Assembly: GCA_027382625.1 (NCBI GenBank)
Contig: JAJKFJ010002959.1
Coordinates: 1-24,597 of the forward strand
Length of the DNA: 24,597 nt
Direction: 5' to 3'
DNA from: Tetmemena sp. SeJ-2015
Lineage: Eukaryota; Ciliophora; Spirotrichea; Sporadotrichida; Oxytrichidae
A program made the translations under genes and the position numbers. Shown here one piece after another: positions 9,701-16,377 of this stretch (positions are counted from its first letter, which is position 1; every line of letters starts with the position of its first letter). The notes under the pieces were generated by a model. That model worked only from the letters and a program-made list of their open reading frames with translations. It searched no databases and was not told where the DNA came from.

Positions 9701-10783
9701 CTCCAAGACAGACTTCTATTGTGAGGTAGCAAGTAGGCCCTAAGTTTATCCAAGCACCTAAGCAACTAGGTTCACTCCAGCCTCTGAGGAGAAGACCCTA
9801 AAATCAGATTCTCAACACCAATAGCACTCATACAACTTATTAAATTGGAATTTTTATGGATAGCACTGACAGCATGGAGAAGATAACTTTCAATCCCTTG
9901 GCTGACGACAGAGTCGACCCCAATCTCAATTAGATGCCTCGCTACCTGAATATCCCCTCACTCAAGGCTCTTCAAAATTATCTACACACTATAATAAACT
10001 AATTCAATTAATTACGTTAACCCAAAGAGATAGATCTAGAAGCAGCCACAGCCTAGAAGACCTCAGCTGCAGAAGCTCTAGCCCCAGCCTGCAAGCAAGT
10101 ACAGACAGGGCAGCAGTATTGTGAAAAGTGGAGTTTATCGAAGCCAAGCGAGTCCATAGAACTCTCTGAGCAACGCAGCCTACCACAGCAAGAACTTGTC
10201 AAGTGGAAACAGGTCACTCATCCACTCCTTCGAACCAAACAACAAAAATCTAATCAGGCTTGGCAGAGTACAAATTAAAGAGTATTTTTAAAAAAGTGTT
10301 GTTGATTTTGAGAGGGAGCAACCACACTAACTCTAACCAGGGTAGCTTGTCAAGACAGCCTCACTACAGAAATAACTCTTTGGAGTATCCTGCTTCCAAG
10401 AACACCAACACCTCACTAAACAAGAGCACATTAGCTCCAGCGCTCAGTTCAAGACTCCCCAAGCATATCTCAGCTGCAGCTTCCAACTTCAGTGGTCGTT
10501 TAAATTAATTGAATGAATGACATTCTAGTTTCAGGACCAATGATAGGGACTCGCAGAGAAGAGACTATCAAGACTCCATTCAGAGTGTGGAACGGTCTCA
10601 GGCTAAGTTCAAGCAGTACTAAGCAATCGCACAGCCAAAGAGAACATGGATACCCTCAGGTAAACAATAATTCATAAATATTATGTTGTTGATCTTATTT
10701 CTATCTTGAAAGATAGATTTAATGCCAGAGCCCTAAAGAACGAGAAGTATGCGAAATACCTCAACTTCAAAACCAACTTCTGA
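6747..10783 (+). CDS. MORN-repeat protein with long disordered C-terminal tail, 1116 aa after excision
   Basis: ATG 6747 (MDLDQKVNQKANSEQPPL) to TGA 10781-10783 (ends KYAKYLNFKTNF). Removing 17 pointer-bounded IESs (633 nt) and one 53-nt intron leaves 3348 bases, exactly 1116 codons, with no TGA. Residues 1-90 are polar and contain a Gln run. Residues about 95-370 hold some 11 MORN repeats, e.g. NTYQGDYVDGKAEGKG, ETYDGEWKQGTKNGYG, ESYIGQWKDGKSEGYG, NKYQGQYIDDERNGFG, SIYKGLWENGIQHGIG. Residues about 370-1116 are Ser/Gln/Asn/Pro-rich with acidic then basic patches and look disordered. MORN repeats in other eukaryotes bind phospholipid or act as membrane and cytoskeleton scaffolds; a cortical or ciliary scaffold role here is inference. 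TAA/TAG occur at conserved Gln-tolerant positions of the repeats, which helps prove the code. Frame between about 8586 and 8760 is the least certain. Confidence 0.88.
6873..6928. other. IES, 56 nt, pointer AAATAA
   Basis: AAATAA at 6873-6878 and 6929-6934. Removal joins FDKHSTGLK to a Gln run and ESMSQATTVDSNEYEQ. Confidence 0.75.
7022..7040. other. IES, 19 nt, pointer GAG
   Basis: GAG at 7022-7024 and 7041-7043. Removal skips an in-frame TGA and gives ILQQEMVSDEFDFQEIK. Confidence 0.6.
7230..7267. other. IES, 38 nt, pointer GGTCG
   Basis: GGTCG at 7230-7234 and 7268-7272. Removal rebuilds a MORN boundary, DKREGRGYERFANGNTY. Confidence 0.85.
7301..7317. other. IES, 17 nt, pointer ACTTA
   Basis: ACTTA at 7301-7305 and 7318-7322. 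Removal rebuilds a MORN repeat, ANGNTYQGDYVDGKAEG. Confidence 0.85.
7376..7411. other. IES, 36 nt, pointer AGAA
   Basis: AGAA at 7376-7379 and 7412-7415. A multiple of three, detected because removal gives the MORN consensus LYTWKNGETYDGEW. Confidence 0.8.
7615..7646. other. IES, 32 nt, pointer TTTGT
   Basis: TTTGT at 7615-7619 and 7647-7651. Removal gives GYGTDFFVNGDTYVGQYK. Confidence 0.87.
7967..8011. other. IES, 45 nt, pointer TATGGAG
   Basis: TATGGAG at 7967-7973 and 8012-8018. The insert carries an in-frame TGA. Removal gives NGFGTMEWIDGSIYKGLW. Confidence 0.88.
8254..8275. other. IES, 22 nt, pointer AAATG
   Basis: AAATG at 8254-8258 and 8276-8280. Removal links the MORN domain to the tail: FLNDYSNEREPQIRLSPD. 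Confidence 0.8.
8887..8935. other. IES, 49 nt, pointer AAGA
   Basis: AAGA at 8887-8890 and 8936-8939. Removal gives PFPVLGKTETQSILNPPPK. Confidence 0.75.
9071..9103. other. IES, 33 nt, pointer AGCC
   Basis: AGCC at 9071-9074 and 9104-9107. Removal gives SDRSSFIQSLPDIKPERK. Confidence 0.75.
9281..9327. other. IES, 47 nt, pointer AGC
   Basis: AGC at 9281-9283 and 9328-9330. Removal gives FSLDLQSQRVMPHPARVS in the right frame. Confidence 0.6.
9558..9599. other. IES, 42 nt, pointer GCC
   Basis: GCC at 9558-9560 and 9600-9602. The insert holds TGA 9571-9573. Removal gives NSLGRPSIQQQRFQQSPK. Confidence 0.55.
9653..9688. other. IES, 36 nt, pointer AGTCTAT
   Basis: AGTCTAT at 9653-9659 and 9689-9695. 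A frame-neutral AT-rich insert; removal gives MIQQSIVTPRQTSIVRQQ. Confidence 0.7.
9821..9859. other. IES, 39 nt, pointer ATAGCACT
   Basis: ATAGCACT at 9821-9828 and 9860-9867, the longest non-scrambled pointer found. Removal gives ILNTNSTDSMEKITFNPL. Confidence 0.78.
9976..10009. other. IES, 34 nt, pointer AATTA
   Basis: AATTA at 9976-9980 and 10010-10014. Removal gives LKALQNYVNPKRQIQKQP. Confidence 0.7.
10265..10310. other. IES, 46 nt, pointer AGAG
   Basis: AGAG at 10265-10268 and 10311-10314. Removal gives NLIRLGRGSNHTNSNQGS. Confidence 0.72.
10488..10529. other. IES, 42 nt, pointer TTCAG
   Basis: TTCAG at 10488-10492 and 10530-10534. The insert contains an in-frame TGA. Removal gives SAAASNFRTNDRDSQRRD. 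Confidence 0.75.
10660..10712 (+). other. Spliceosomal intron, 53 nt
   Basis: GTAAAC donor and TTGAAAG acceptor in the last part of the MORN gene. Splicing gives TWIPSDRFNARALKNEK and then the TGA. Confidence 0.6.
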
Positions 10784-11059
10784 TTTTCACAGTTATAAAT
10801 TTATTAAACTCTATTTCACAAGTTAAGCATCAATTTATTTTTTCTCATTCAGAAGATTTCATATGCTTACGGGATAACTTTAATTTAAATAATCCTCATC
10901 TTCATCCCTTTATTCAAAGGACTTTAATCTTTTATAACGCCGTCGTTGACAGAAAAGGAAAAAGAGTGATTGCAAAGTTACTTATGGCTTGCAAATCCAG
11001 ATTATTAATTTATAGATTTAATAAATAGATAAGCGATTATTATAATAATTATAAGCAAA

Positions 11060-13004
11060 ATGCTGAAAGGCGTATCCAATAAAATTACTCTCAGCGTGGT
11101 GGCTCTTGTGGCCACCTCCCTGATTAGTTCAGCCTCTGCTCAAGATGTGAAGGCTCCTTTCAGAGTAAACCCTGACTCCAGACTGATGGAGGACTCAGTG
11201 GGCAGATCTATCATCTTCCATGGAGTCAATGTTGTCTACAAAGTTGACCCCTAAACTACCAAGTAACAATTGAAGTATTTGATAATTTAGTGTTAGCTTT
11301 ACATTCCCTCAAATGATGTATTCGATCCTCAGCTGTCACTGACCGACGACGACATTAAGAACATGGTAGACTGGGGCTTTAATTTCGTGCGCCTTGGAGT
11401 TATGTGGGAAGCCGTTGAGCGTTCCCCTGGCGTCTACAACCTCACCTACTTGGCTGAGGTTGAGAAGCTCGTCAACAGACTGGGACAGAAGGGAATCTAC
11501 ACCCTGGTTGACGCCCATCAGGATGTGTTCGCAAGACACATCTGCGGAGAGGGAGTGCCTGACTTCTACGCAGCTGATAACGTACTCGACCACTCTTGCA
11601 AGGGAGGCATCATCCCCTACTTCGCCTCCATCCTTGGTCTCTGCAAGTCCATCAAGGACTACGGCTTCCGTTTTGACTCCAACGGCGATCCCCTCATCGC
11701 TGACTGCGTCAAAAACAACTTCGCCATGTACTACCCCTCAGCTGAGTCCATCTCTGGCTTCCAAAGACTCTATGACAATGTCGATGGCCTCCAAGACAAG
11801 TACGTTGCCTACTGGGCTGCAGTAGCAAAGTACTTTGCCAAGAACAAGTTCGTGCTAGGATATGACCCATTAAACGAGCCCTTCCCCTCCAATATATTCT
11901 CTGACCCTACTCTCCTCGAGCCTGGAAGATTCGATGCTGAGCTCCTTCAACCCATGTAAACACAATATTATCTCTAAGGAGCTTATGTGTAGTAATTGAT
12001 GTTTACAAGCGCGCCTATGATGAGTACTACAAGGCTGACAAGAACAAGATCATGTTCTTCGAGCCAGGCGAATTCCCCGATGAAATTGGAGTATTTGGAG
12101 GTCTAGTCTTCCATCTTGGATTCACTGAGGCACCAGGTGGTGCTGGCAACAAGACCACCCACGTCCTCAACGATCACACCTACTGCTGCCAGCTATCAGC
12201 TGACTACTCTAGTCTTATATATTATTTGACATGTGCGCTACTGGAGAGCCTCCTCTGGAGTAGGCAGCTGCTTGCAAAGAATGGCATCAGAAGAGAGTGG
12301 GCACCAGAGCTCAAGACGCAGCCAGATACGGTGTGCCTCTTTTCATCAGTGAGTTTGGAGCCTGCCTCGACACCTAATCTTGCGTCCAGGAGATCAACTC
12401 AGTTAAACCCCTTACCATTAAGTTTAATATTGATAAGATCCTATTTGGTTTGGTGACACCTGCGATGAGAACCTTGTTGGCTGGGCCTACTGGCAATTCA
12501 AGAACTTCGCTGACCTGACCACCTCAGCTGGTACTTCATCCGAAGGTTTCTACAACTCTGACGGCACTCTCTAAGAAGGAAAGGTTAAGGCCCTCACAAG
12601 ATCATACGTCTATCATAATGACTATCAAGACTGATGATCTATTTGTTATAGGCCACCCAAGGTGTATTGAAGTCCATGTACTTCAGCACTGACAACGCCA
12701 CTCTCGTTGCCACTTTTGTAGCTGACACCACCATCAACGCTCCCACCATCGTCTACATGAACCAAGACTACTGGATTCCTCATGGAGACGTCACCACCCT
12801 AGTTGTATCAATCTAATAAGTAAATGATCGTCATTATTATAAGTTGACTTGACAACAGGCCAGATCCTGGAATTGAACGTTGACTTCATGCTCTTCATGA
12901 ATGCCAAGCACTTCAACCACGTCTAGATCGTGAACCAAGACTTAAACGGCCACCTTATCAAACTCACAGTCGACCAACAACCCCAGAGAGTCGATATCAT
13001 TTGA
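11060..13004 (+). CDS. Secreted GH5 endoglycoceramidase-like glycosidase, 563 aa after excision
   Basis: ATG 11060 to TGA 13002-13004. Residues 1-23 form a signal peptide (hydrophobic core ITLSVVALVATSLI, then SSASAQ), so the product is secreted or lysosomal. Family marks in order: IIFHGVNVVYK; WGFNFVRLGVMWEAVERSPG; TLVDAHQDVFARHICGEG; GYDPLNEPF with the acid/base Glu at about residue 257; MFFEPGEFPDEIG; THVLNDHTYCC; CATGEPPLEQAAACKEWH; LFISEFGACLD with the nucleophile Glu at about residue 391; WAYWQFKNFADLTTSAG. The last 120 residues form a beta-rich C-terminal domain, as in endoglycoceramidases, which release glycan from glycosphingolipids. Substrate is inferred from family resemblance only. 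Five IESs and one intron (253 nt in all) interrupt it; their removal gives 1689 bases, exactly 563 codons. GC content is higher than in surrounding DNA, consistent with strong codon bias. Confidence 0.9.
11252..11299. other. IES, 48 nt, pointer TA
   Basis: TA at 11252 and 11300. A frame-neutral insert found from the family sequence: removal gives NVVYKVDPYIPSNDVFDPQL. Confidence 0.75.
11957..12003. other. IES, 47 nt, pointer TA
   Basis: TA at 11957 and 12004. Removal changes frame correctly and gives AELLQPMYKRAYDEYYKADK. Confidence 0.8.
12201..12226. other. IES, 26 nt, pointer TGAC
   Basis: TGAC at 12201-12204 and 12227-12230. Removal gives CCQLSADMCATGEPPLEQ. Confidence 0.87.
12403..12449. 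other. IES, 47 nt, pointer TT
   Basis: TT at 12403 and 12450. Removal gives VQEINSVGDTCDENLVGWAY, as expected for the family. The 2-nt pointer leaves the edge uncertain. Confidence 0.65.
12608..12651 (+). other. Intron, 44 nt (IES alternative)
   Basis: GTCTAT donor and TTATAG acceptor, with two TGA inside. Splicing gives ALTRSYATQGVLKSM. A TA-flanked IES (12605/12649) would also restore frame but gives SQA instead of SYA. Confidence 0.6.
12801..12841. other. IES, 41 nt, pointer AGTTG
   Basis: AGTTG at 12801-12805 and 12842-12846. Removal gives GDVTTLVDLTTGQILELN. Confidence 0.87.
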
Positions 13005-13183
13005 GAGAGAAACACCACCCACTCTTATTCACCCTCCTCCTATCTTATCCAAATTATTATTTCAAGATAACAATTCTAAAATTAGTAACGCAGTTTATAC
13101 ACTGATCATCTCAACAGTATTCTTAGACTTTAAAATAATTGAATAGTTTCATAAACAGTGTTTCCCATAGATATCTTATCTGG

Positions 13184-14567
13184 TCAAGCGTCTATAACTT
13201 TTTTAGGATATTTGGAGGCGTAGGTGTGAGGCTTGAAAAAGAAAAGCATGATTCCTGCGCAGATAGACAGTCCTCCGTAGATGTAGAAAACTCCTCCATA
13301 ACTTATCAGTGGCAACAAGGTCTTGCTAGTCAGAATACCCAAGCATGCGCCAATTGCGTTTCCGAAGAACAGCACAGAGTAAATTCCTTAATCAATTATT
13401 TGCTAGTCAAACTCTACATAAATTTGGGAGCCTAAGTTTGAGCCATAGAGGTCTGAGGCAATTGCAGGGAAGATCACAAAATGAGCGCCCTCGCAAATGA
13501 AAACTAGACCAATCCAAAGCAAGAAGAGGTATTGGTTGCTAGCCACTAGATCGATAGTGAAGCAGATAGCTGTCTGCAGAATAAGCGCAGCTATGTAACA
13601 TTTCTTAAAGCCAATCTTGTCATGGACCCCGCCCCAAGCAAACTTTGCAATAAAGGAGAACAAGAAGGCAAAAGCAGTTGCAAGTGTGAGGAAGGCATCG
13701 TTGAACATCTGAGTTTGACCGTAACTCTTGAGGGAGGGTTTCATGAAGAAGCTGAAACTGATTGAGAGAGTTACCATTATAAGGATGTGCAAAAATGGCC
13801 ACTGCTTCACAGACTGCATAAGAGTCTAGTGTTCGAAAGGATGATACTTCTCTTGGGAGGCGCTCATAGTTTGGTAGCCTTCAGCATTTTGGGATGAGGT
13901 AGAATCTTTTCTATTGTTAGAGTTTGAAATATGGAGGCTGCTCATTCTCACCTGAGTATTTGGACTTTAAAAGTATATTGAATTGAACTTTGCTACTCTG
14001 AGTCTATGAGTCTCTCCTTCATCTGACTCTTGTGGCTTTGTCTTTCATTGTTGATAGACATGGGTCTCCTTAGCTGCTACTGCTGATCTTCTTCTTCTTC
14101 TTCGCTCTACTGATCTTTCTTGCTGATTACAATCATTACTTTTAAGATAAGTAGGACAGCGAGAAGTACGAGGCCGAAGTAGAAATAGGCAGTATACTGT
14201 AACATCTTGGGCACGTTTTAAACTACATCACTACTTGGAGAATAGTACATTTCCATTGCCTTGCCGACCATGACAGTCTGATCAGGCATCATATTGTTGG
14301 GATTTGCAATTGCTGCAGTGAAGAAGGACCAGCAGATGGCTCCGAGACTGTAGCAACTTAGGATCATGCCTGAGACCATGCCCTTACGCTCTGGGAAGAA
14401 CAGCCAAGCGTTTCTCACAGGCAGCATGTAAATCATGCCCAAGCCAACTCCACTCACACCAGCGAATAGGAAGAAGAAAAGTGCATAGCTCTTGACCAGC
14501 GACATCAGGAAAATAGGCACTGTGAAGAGTAGTCCTCCAATCAATAGCTACAGCCGAGGGTCAATTT
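13184..14567 (-). CDS. MFS-A transporter, body (MDS 2 onward), inverted relative to its first MDS
   Basis: Minus-strand body of a major facilitator superfamily transporter, from the pointer at 14567-14563 to TGA 13186-13184. With MDS 1 (14700-15021, plus strand) it makes 530 codons. The first half continues IDPRLQLLIGGLLFTVPIFL, GVSGVGLGMIYMLPVRNAWL, FPERKGMVSGMILSCYSLGA and FFTAAIANPNN. Next come a long charged cytoplasmic loop (KKDQQSEEEEEDQQ) and a second membrane half (LHILIMVTLSISFSFFMKPS, FAWGGVHDKIGFKKCY, ICEGAHFVIFPAIASDLYG, GNAIGACLGI). The G-x-G-x-G-x-Y...R...WF/FFP-x-R-K-G pattern matches oxalate/formate-antiporter-like MFS proteins; the substrate cannot be read from sequence. One 17-nt IES lies in the loop. 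An apparent gap at 13376-13402 is only TAG/TAA read as Gln. Confidence 0.87.
13955..13971. other. IES, 17 nt, pointer ATACT (minus-strand reading)
   Basis: AGTAT at 13955-13959 and 13972-13976. Removal joins QQSSIQYT to QVRMSSLHISNSNN and supplies the frame change between the two MFS halves. Confidence 0.75.
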
Positions 14568-14699
14568 AATACAGGAGAGTGAGTCAATTATAAGATATTT
14601 TATGTGTAGTGATAATATAAATATCCTATTTCACTTACTGTAATTATAATATAAAATATCTTCTTGTTATAGTGAAACTGAAGTGAGAGTAGCCTAAAC
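14568..14699. repeat. 132-bp AT-rich spacer between the two opposed MFS-A parts, with a 12-bp inverted repeat
   Basis: AAGATATTTTAT at 14592-14603 and its perfect reverse complement at 14651-14662 can form a stem with a 47-nt loop. TTTCACT/AGTGAAA gives a second, shorter pair. The spacer separates head-to-head MDS 1 (plus) and MDS 2 (minus), so it should be eliminated DNA. Confidence 0.65.
14576..14589. repeat. Left copy of a 14-bp inverted repeat flanking MFS-A MDS 1
   Basis: AGAGTGAGTCAATT here is the exact reverse complement of AATTGACTCACTCT at 15039-15052. The pair brackets the inverted MDS 1. Confidence 0.75.
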
Positions 14700-15021
14700 A
14701 TGAGTGCACTTAAAAAGTTTCAAGGACAATTCAGTGTAGCCGCTGGCATGATCATAAAATAAAAAGTTTTCTATATTTGCATATATGTGCATTCTTTGTT
14801 TTATGATGGTTCAGTTGGTAAGATTGTTTTACTGAAATGAATGAGGATTATAGGTACTGGGGTTCATTCCTATCTGGGGCAACATACTGATCTACTGCAC
14901 CTCCTTCTTGCGGCAGTACGATGACACAGTCAAGATATCAGACGTGTTCGTCATCTATCCCATCCATCTCCTGGTAGGAGCGATCTTCATGCAACCGGGC
15001 TCCTACATCATAGGCAAAATT
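14700..15021 (+). CDS. MFS-A first MDS (N-terminus), on the opposite strand from the rest
   Basis: ATG 14700 (MSALKKFQGQFSVAAGM). Excision of a 55-nt IES and a 36-nt intron gives VAAGMMVQLVLGFIPIWGNI, then IYCTSFLRQYDDTVKISDVF and HLLVGAIFMQPGSYIIGK, which is TM1 to TM2 of the MFS fold. Its end must be joined to the minus-strand body starting near 14567. Two junctions are possible: AAATT at 15017-15021 paired with 14563-14567 gives GKIDPRLQLL, identical to the paralog; TTAAATTGAC at 15036-15045 paired with 14560-14569 is also in frame but inserts seven residues. 77 codons with the first choice. The minus strand beyond 14567 contains no alternative N-terminus, which supports true inversion. 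Confidence 0.85.
14748..14802. other. IES, 55 nt, pointer ATGAT
   Basis: ATGAT at 14748-14752 and 14803-14807. Removal gives SVAAGMMVQL. The paralog MFS-B has an IES with the same pointer at the same codon. Confidence 0.85.
14818..14853 (+). other. Spliceosomal intron, 36 nt
   Basis: GTAAGA donor and TTATAG acceptor. Splicing gives MMVQLVLGFIPIWGN. The position is the same as in MFS-B. Confidence 0.8.
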
Positions 15022-15038
15022 ATTATCCATACTTTTTA

Positions 15039-15052
15039 AATTGACTCACTCT
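15039..15052. repeat. Right copy of the 14-bp inverted repeat flanking MFS-A MDS 1
   Basis: AATTGACTCACTCT, reverse complement of 14576-14589. Joining at this repeat would be out of frame, so it is probably a relic of the inversion and not the working pointer. Confidence 0.75.
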
Positions 15053-15085
15053 TGCTCGAAATAGATAGATATTGGATTCTAATAT

Positions 15086-16218
15086 CTACTCAATCTTAGA
15101 ATAAAAGCAAACATTAATTGTATAATTAATCTCAAAAACCGAATTCTCCCTCATTCTCACTCCTCTAATTACTAATTTTGTGCCGATTGGTATAATAGGG
15201 AACTCTTCTCCCAAGTTTTGATTATCTTTGTAGACTGGGTAGACTGAGTCATTCACTCTGTATATGAAACCCTCCATGCATGTGTATTCTTCTCTGTCAG
15301 CATCTTCGTCCTCATCTTTTTACTAACTTGCCTGCACCTTCTCAAACTTAATAAAAAAAAGTTCAATCTTAATCACTGCTTATATATTCTAAACTCTTAG
15401 ATGTCACCTGATTTCAAAAGCTCTTGTCTGAATAGTCTGAGGGTGGCAGTATTCATTCCCATCATACCTAGTTTTGCAAAGGCAGTCTCAAGTCTAAATA
15501 TCTCCTCACTTCATTATCAAATTATCCTCAGAGAGCATTTATAATGCTGATAATTATCAGTAGGGATTGAAGGCTCCTCAATGAACTTTAGATTTTGAAT
15601 GTCTTTCCCCTCCTCAAGAATCTCCCTACAAACAAGCAGGGCATAAGTTAATTAGTCATACATACATTTTAGAACTGGAACTAGTGAGAATCTGCAGGTT
15701 GGAGCTTAGAATCTCCTCTCATGTCCATGAAGCAAACCTTCTCTTACTAACCACCCATCTCTTGCTCAATTCATTCAGTTATAGATACTCTCGAGAACTT
15801 GTGAGTTCGAGTAGACTGAACTGACTGAACAAACACTTCCCTCCCAGGTTTTAGTTAATCTAGTGCAGTCGCTGCATGTTTCTCAGTGAGTTATATTCAT
15901 CCTCTTCCAAAGTTCCCTATTTAAGTTGCTGCAAGAAAAAGTATGATAATGAAAAAACATCATGCTTATATATTGAACTTATAAGAAGGGGAAGTGAGTG
16001 ATGATAATTCTTGAGTTCTCACTCCTTTCTGAGTCTGCATACAAGTCATTCAAAATCATGATCATGTGCACGTATTCCATAACAATTATAAGTTTGTAGA
16101 ATAAATATAATGAATTGAGTATTCACTAGTTGTCCAGTTTGAGACCTCGGTTTCAAAGTGCTCTATCACATAATTGAGTGACTTGCTACTTGCGGATTGT
16201 TGTTCCATTGATTGCATA
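15086..16218 (-). CDS. Orphan gene between the two transporters, interrupted
   Basis: Minus-strand coding blocks begin at ATG 16218 or 16209 (MEQQSASSKSLNYVIEHFET). Next come, after an IES, SEYVHMIMILNDLYADSERS and, after an intron, QQLKQGTLEEDEYNSLRNMQ. Further blocks are RRFQAPTCRFSLVPVLK and CREILEEGKDIQNLKFIEEP, EEIFRLETAFAKLGMMGMN and FEKVQASQQKDEDEDAD, and finally EEYTCMEGFIYRVNDSVYPV and IPIGTKLVIRGVRMRENSVF. TAA/TAG read as Gln. There are no membrane spans or signal peptide; it is a soluble, partly acidic protein that I do not recognise. Not all block junctions were resolved, and the 3' end is uncertain: the frame stays open toward 15000, where it would collide with MFS-A MDS 1, so the true stop is probably near 15090-15110 or hidden by an IES. 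Confidence 0.6.
15929..15978 (-). other. Spliceosomal intron, 50 nt (minus strand)
   Basis: On the minus strand GTTCAA...TTTCTTGCAG. Splicing joins ITHFPFLQ to QLKQGTLEEDEYNSLRN in frame. Confidence 0.65.
16072..16118. other. IES, 47 nt, pointer GAATAC (minus-strand reading)
   Basis: GTATTC at 16072-16077 and 16119-16124. Removal joins VSNWTTSEY to VHMIMILNDLYADSE. Confidence 0.7.
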
Positions 16219-16377
16219 TTTATATACTTCTCAAACACTATAGATTATTAAATTTACAATCATTTCCCTATCAATATGAAATAGACGATTGACATTTAAC
16301 ATATGATGGTTTGCAAAAATTGAGCAAAGTTAACAAAATTTTGATATAAAGACTTAACTTTAGTTTTGTATTAGAAC

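Noticed and set aside
11984..12010. A 23-nt GT-AG intron (GTGTAG...TACAAG) in GH5
   Set aside because: It restores frame but leaves nine unexpected residues (QTQYYLQGA); the TA-bounded IES 11957-12003 gives a cleaner GH5 sequence.
11941..12841. Frame breaks in the GH5 gene as sequencing errors or a pseudogene
   Set aside because: Each break coincides with an AT-rich insert bounded by a short direct repeat, and removal restores conserved family residues, so IESs explain them better.
13376..13402. Gap between two MFS-A ORFs as an IES
   Set aside because: The two ORFs are in the same frame and separated only by TAG and TAA, which encode Gln.
15039..15052. 14-bp repeat as the working MFS-A pointer
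   Set aside because: Joining there puts the body out of frame and meets a TGA.
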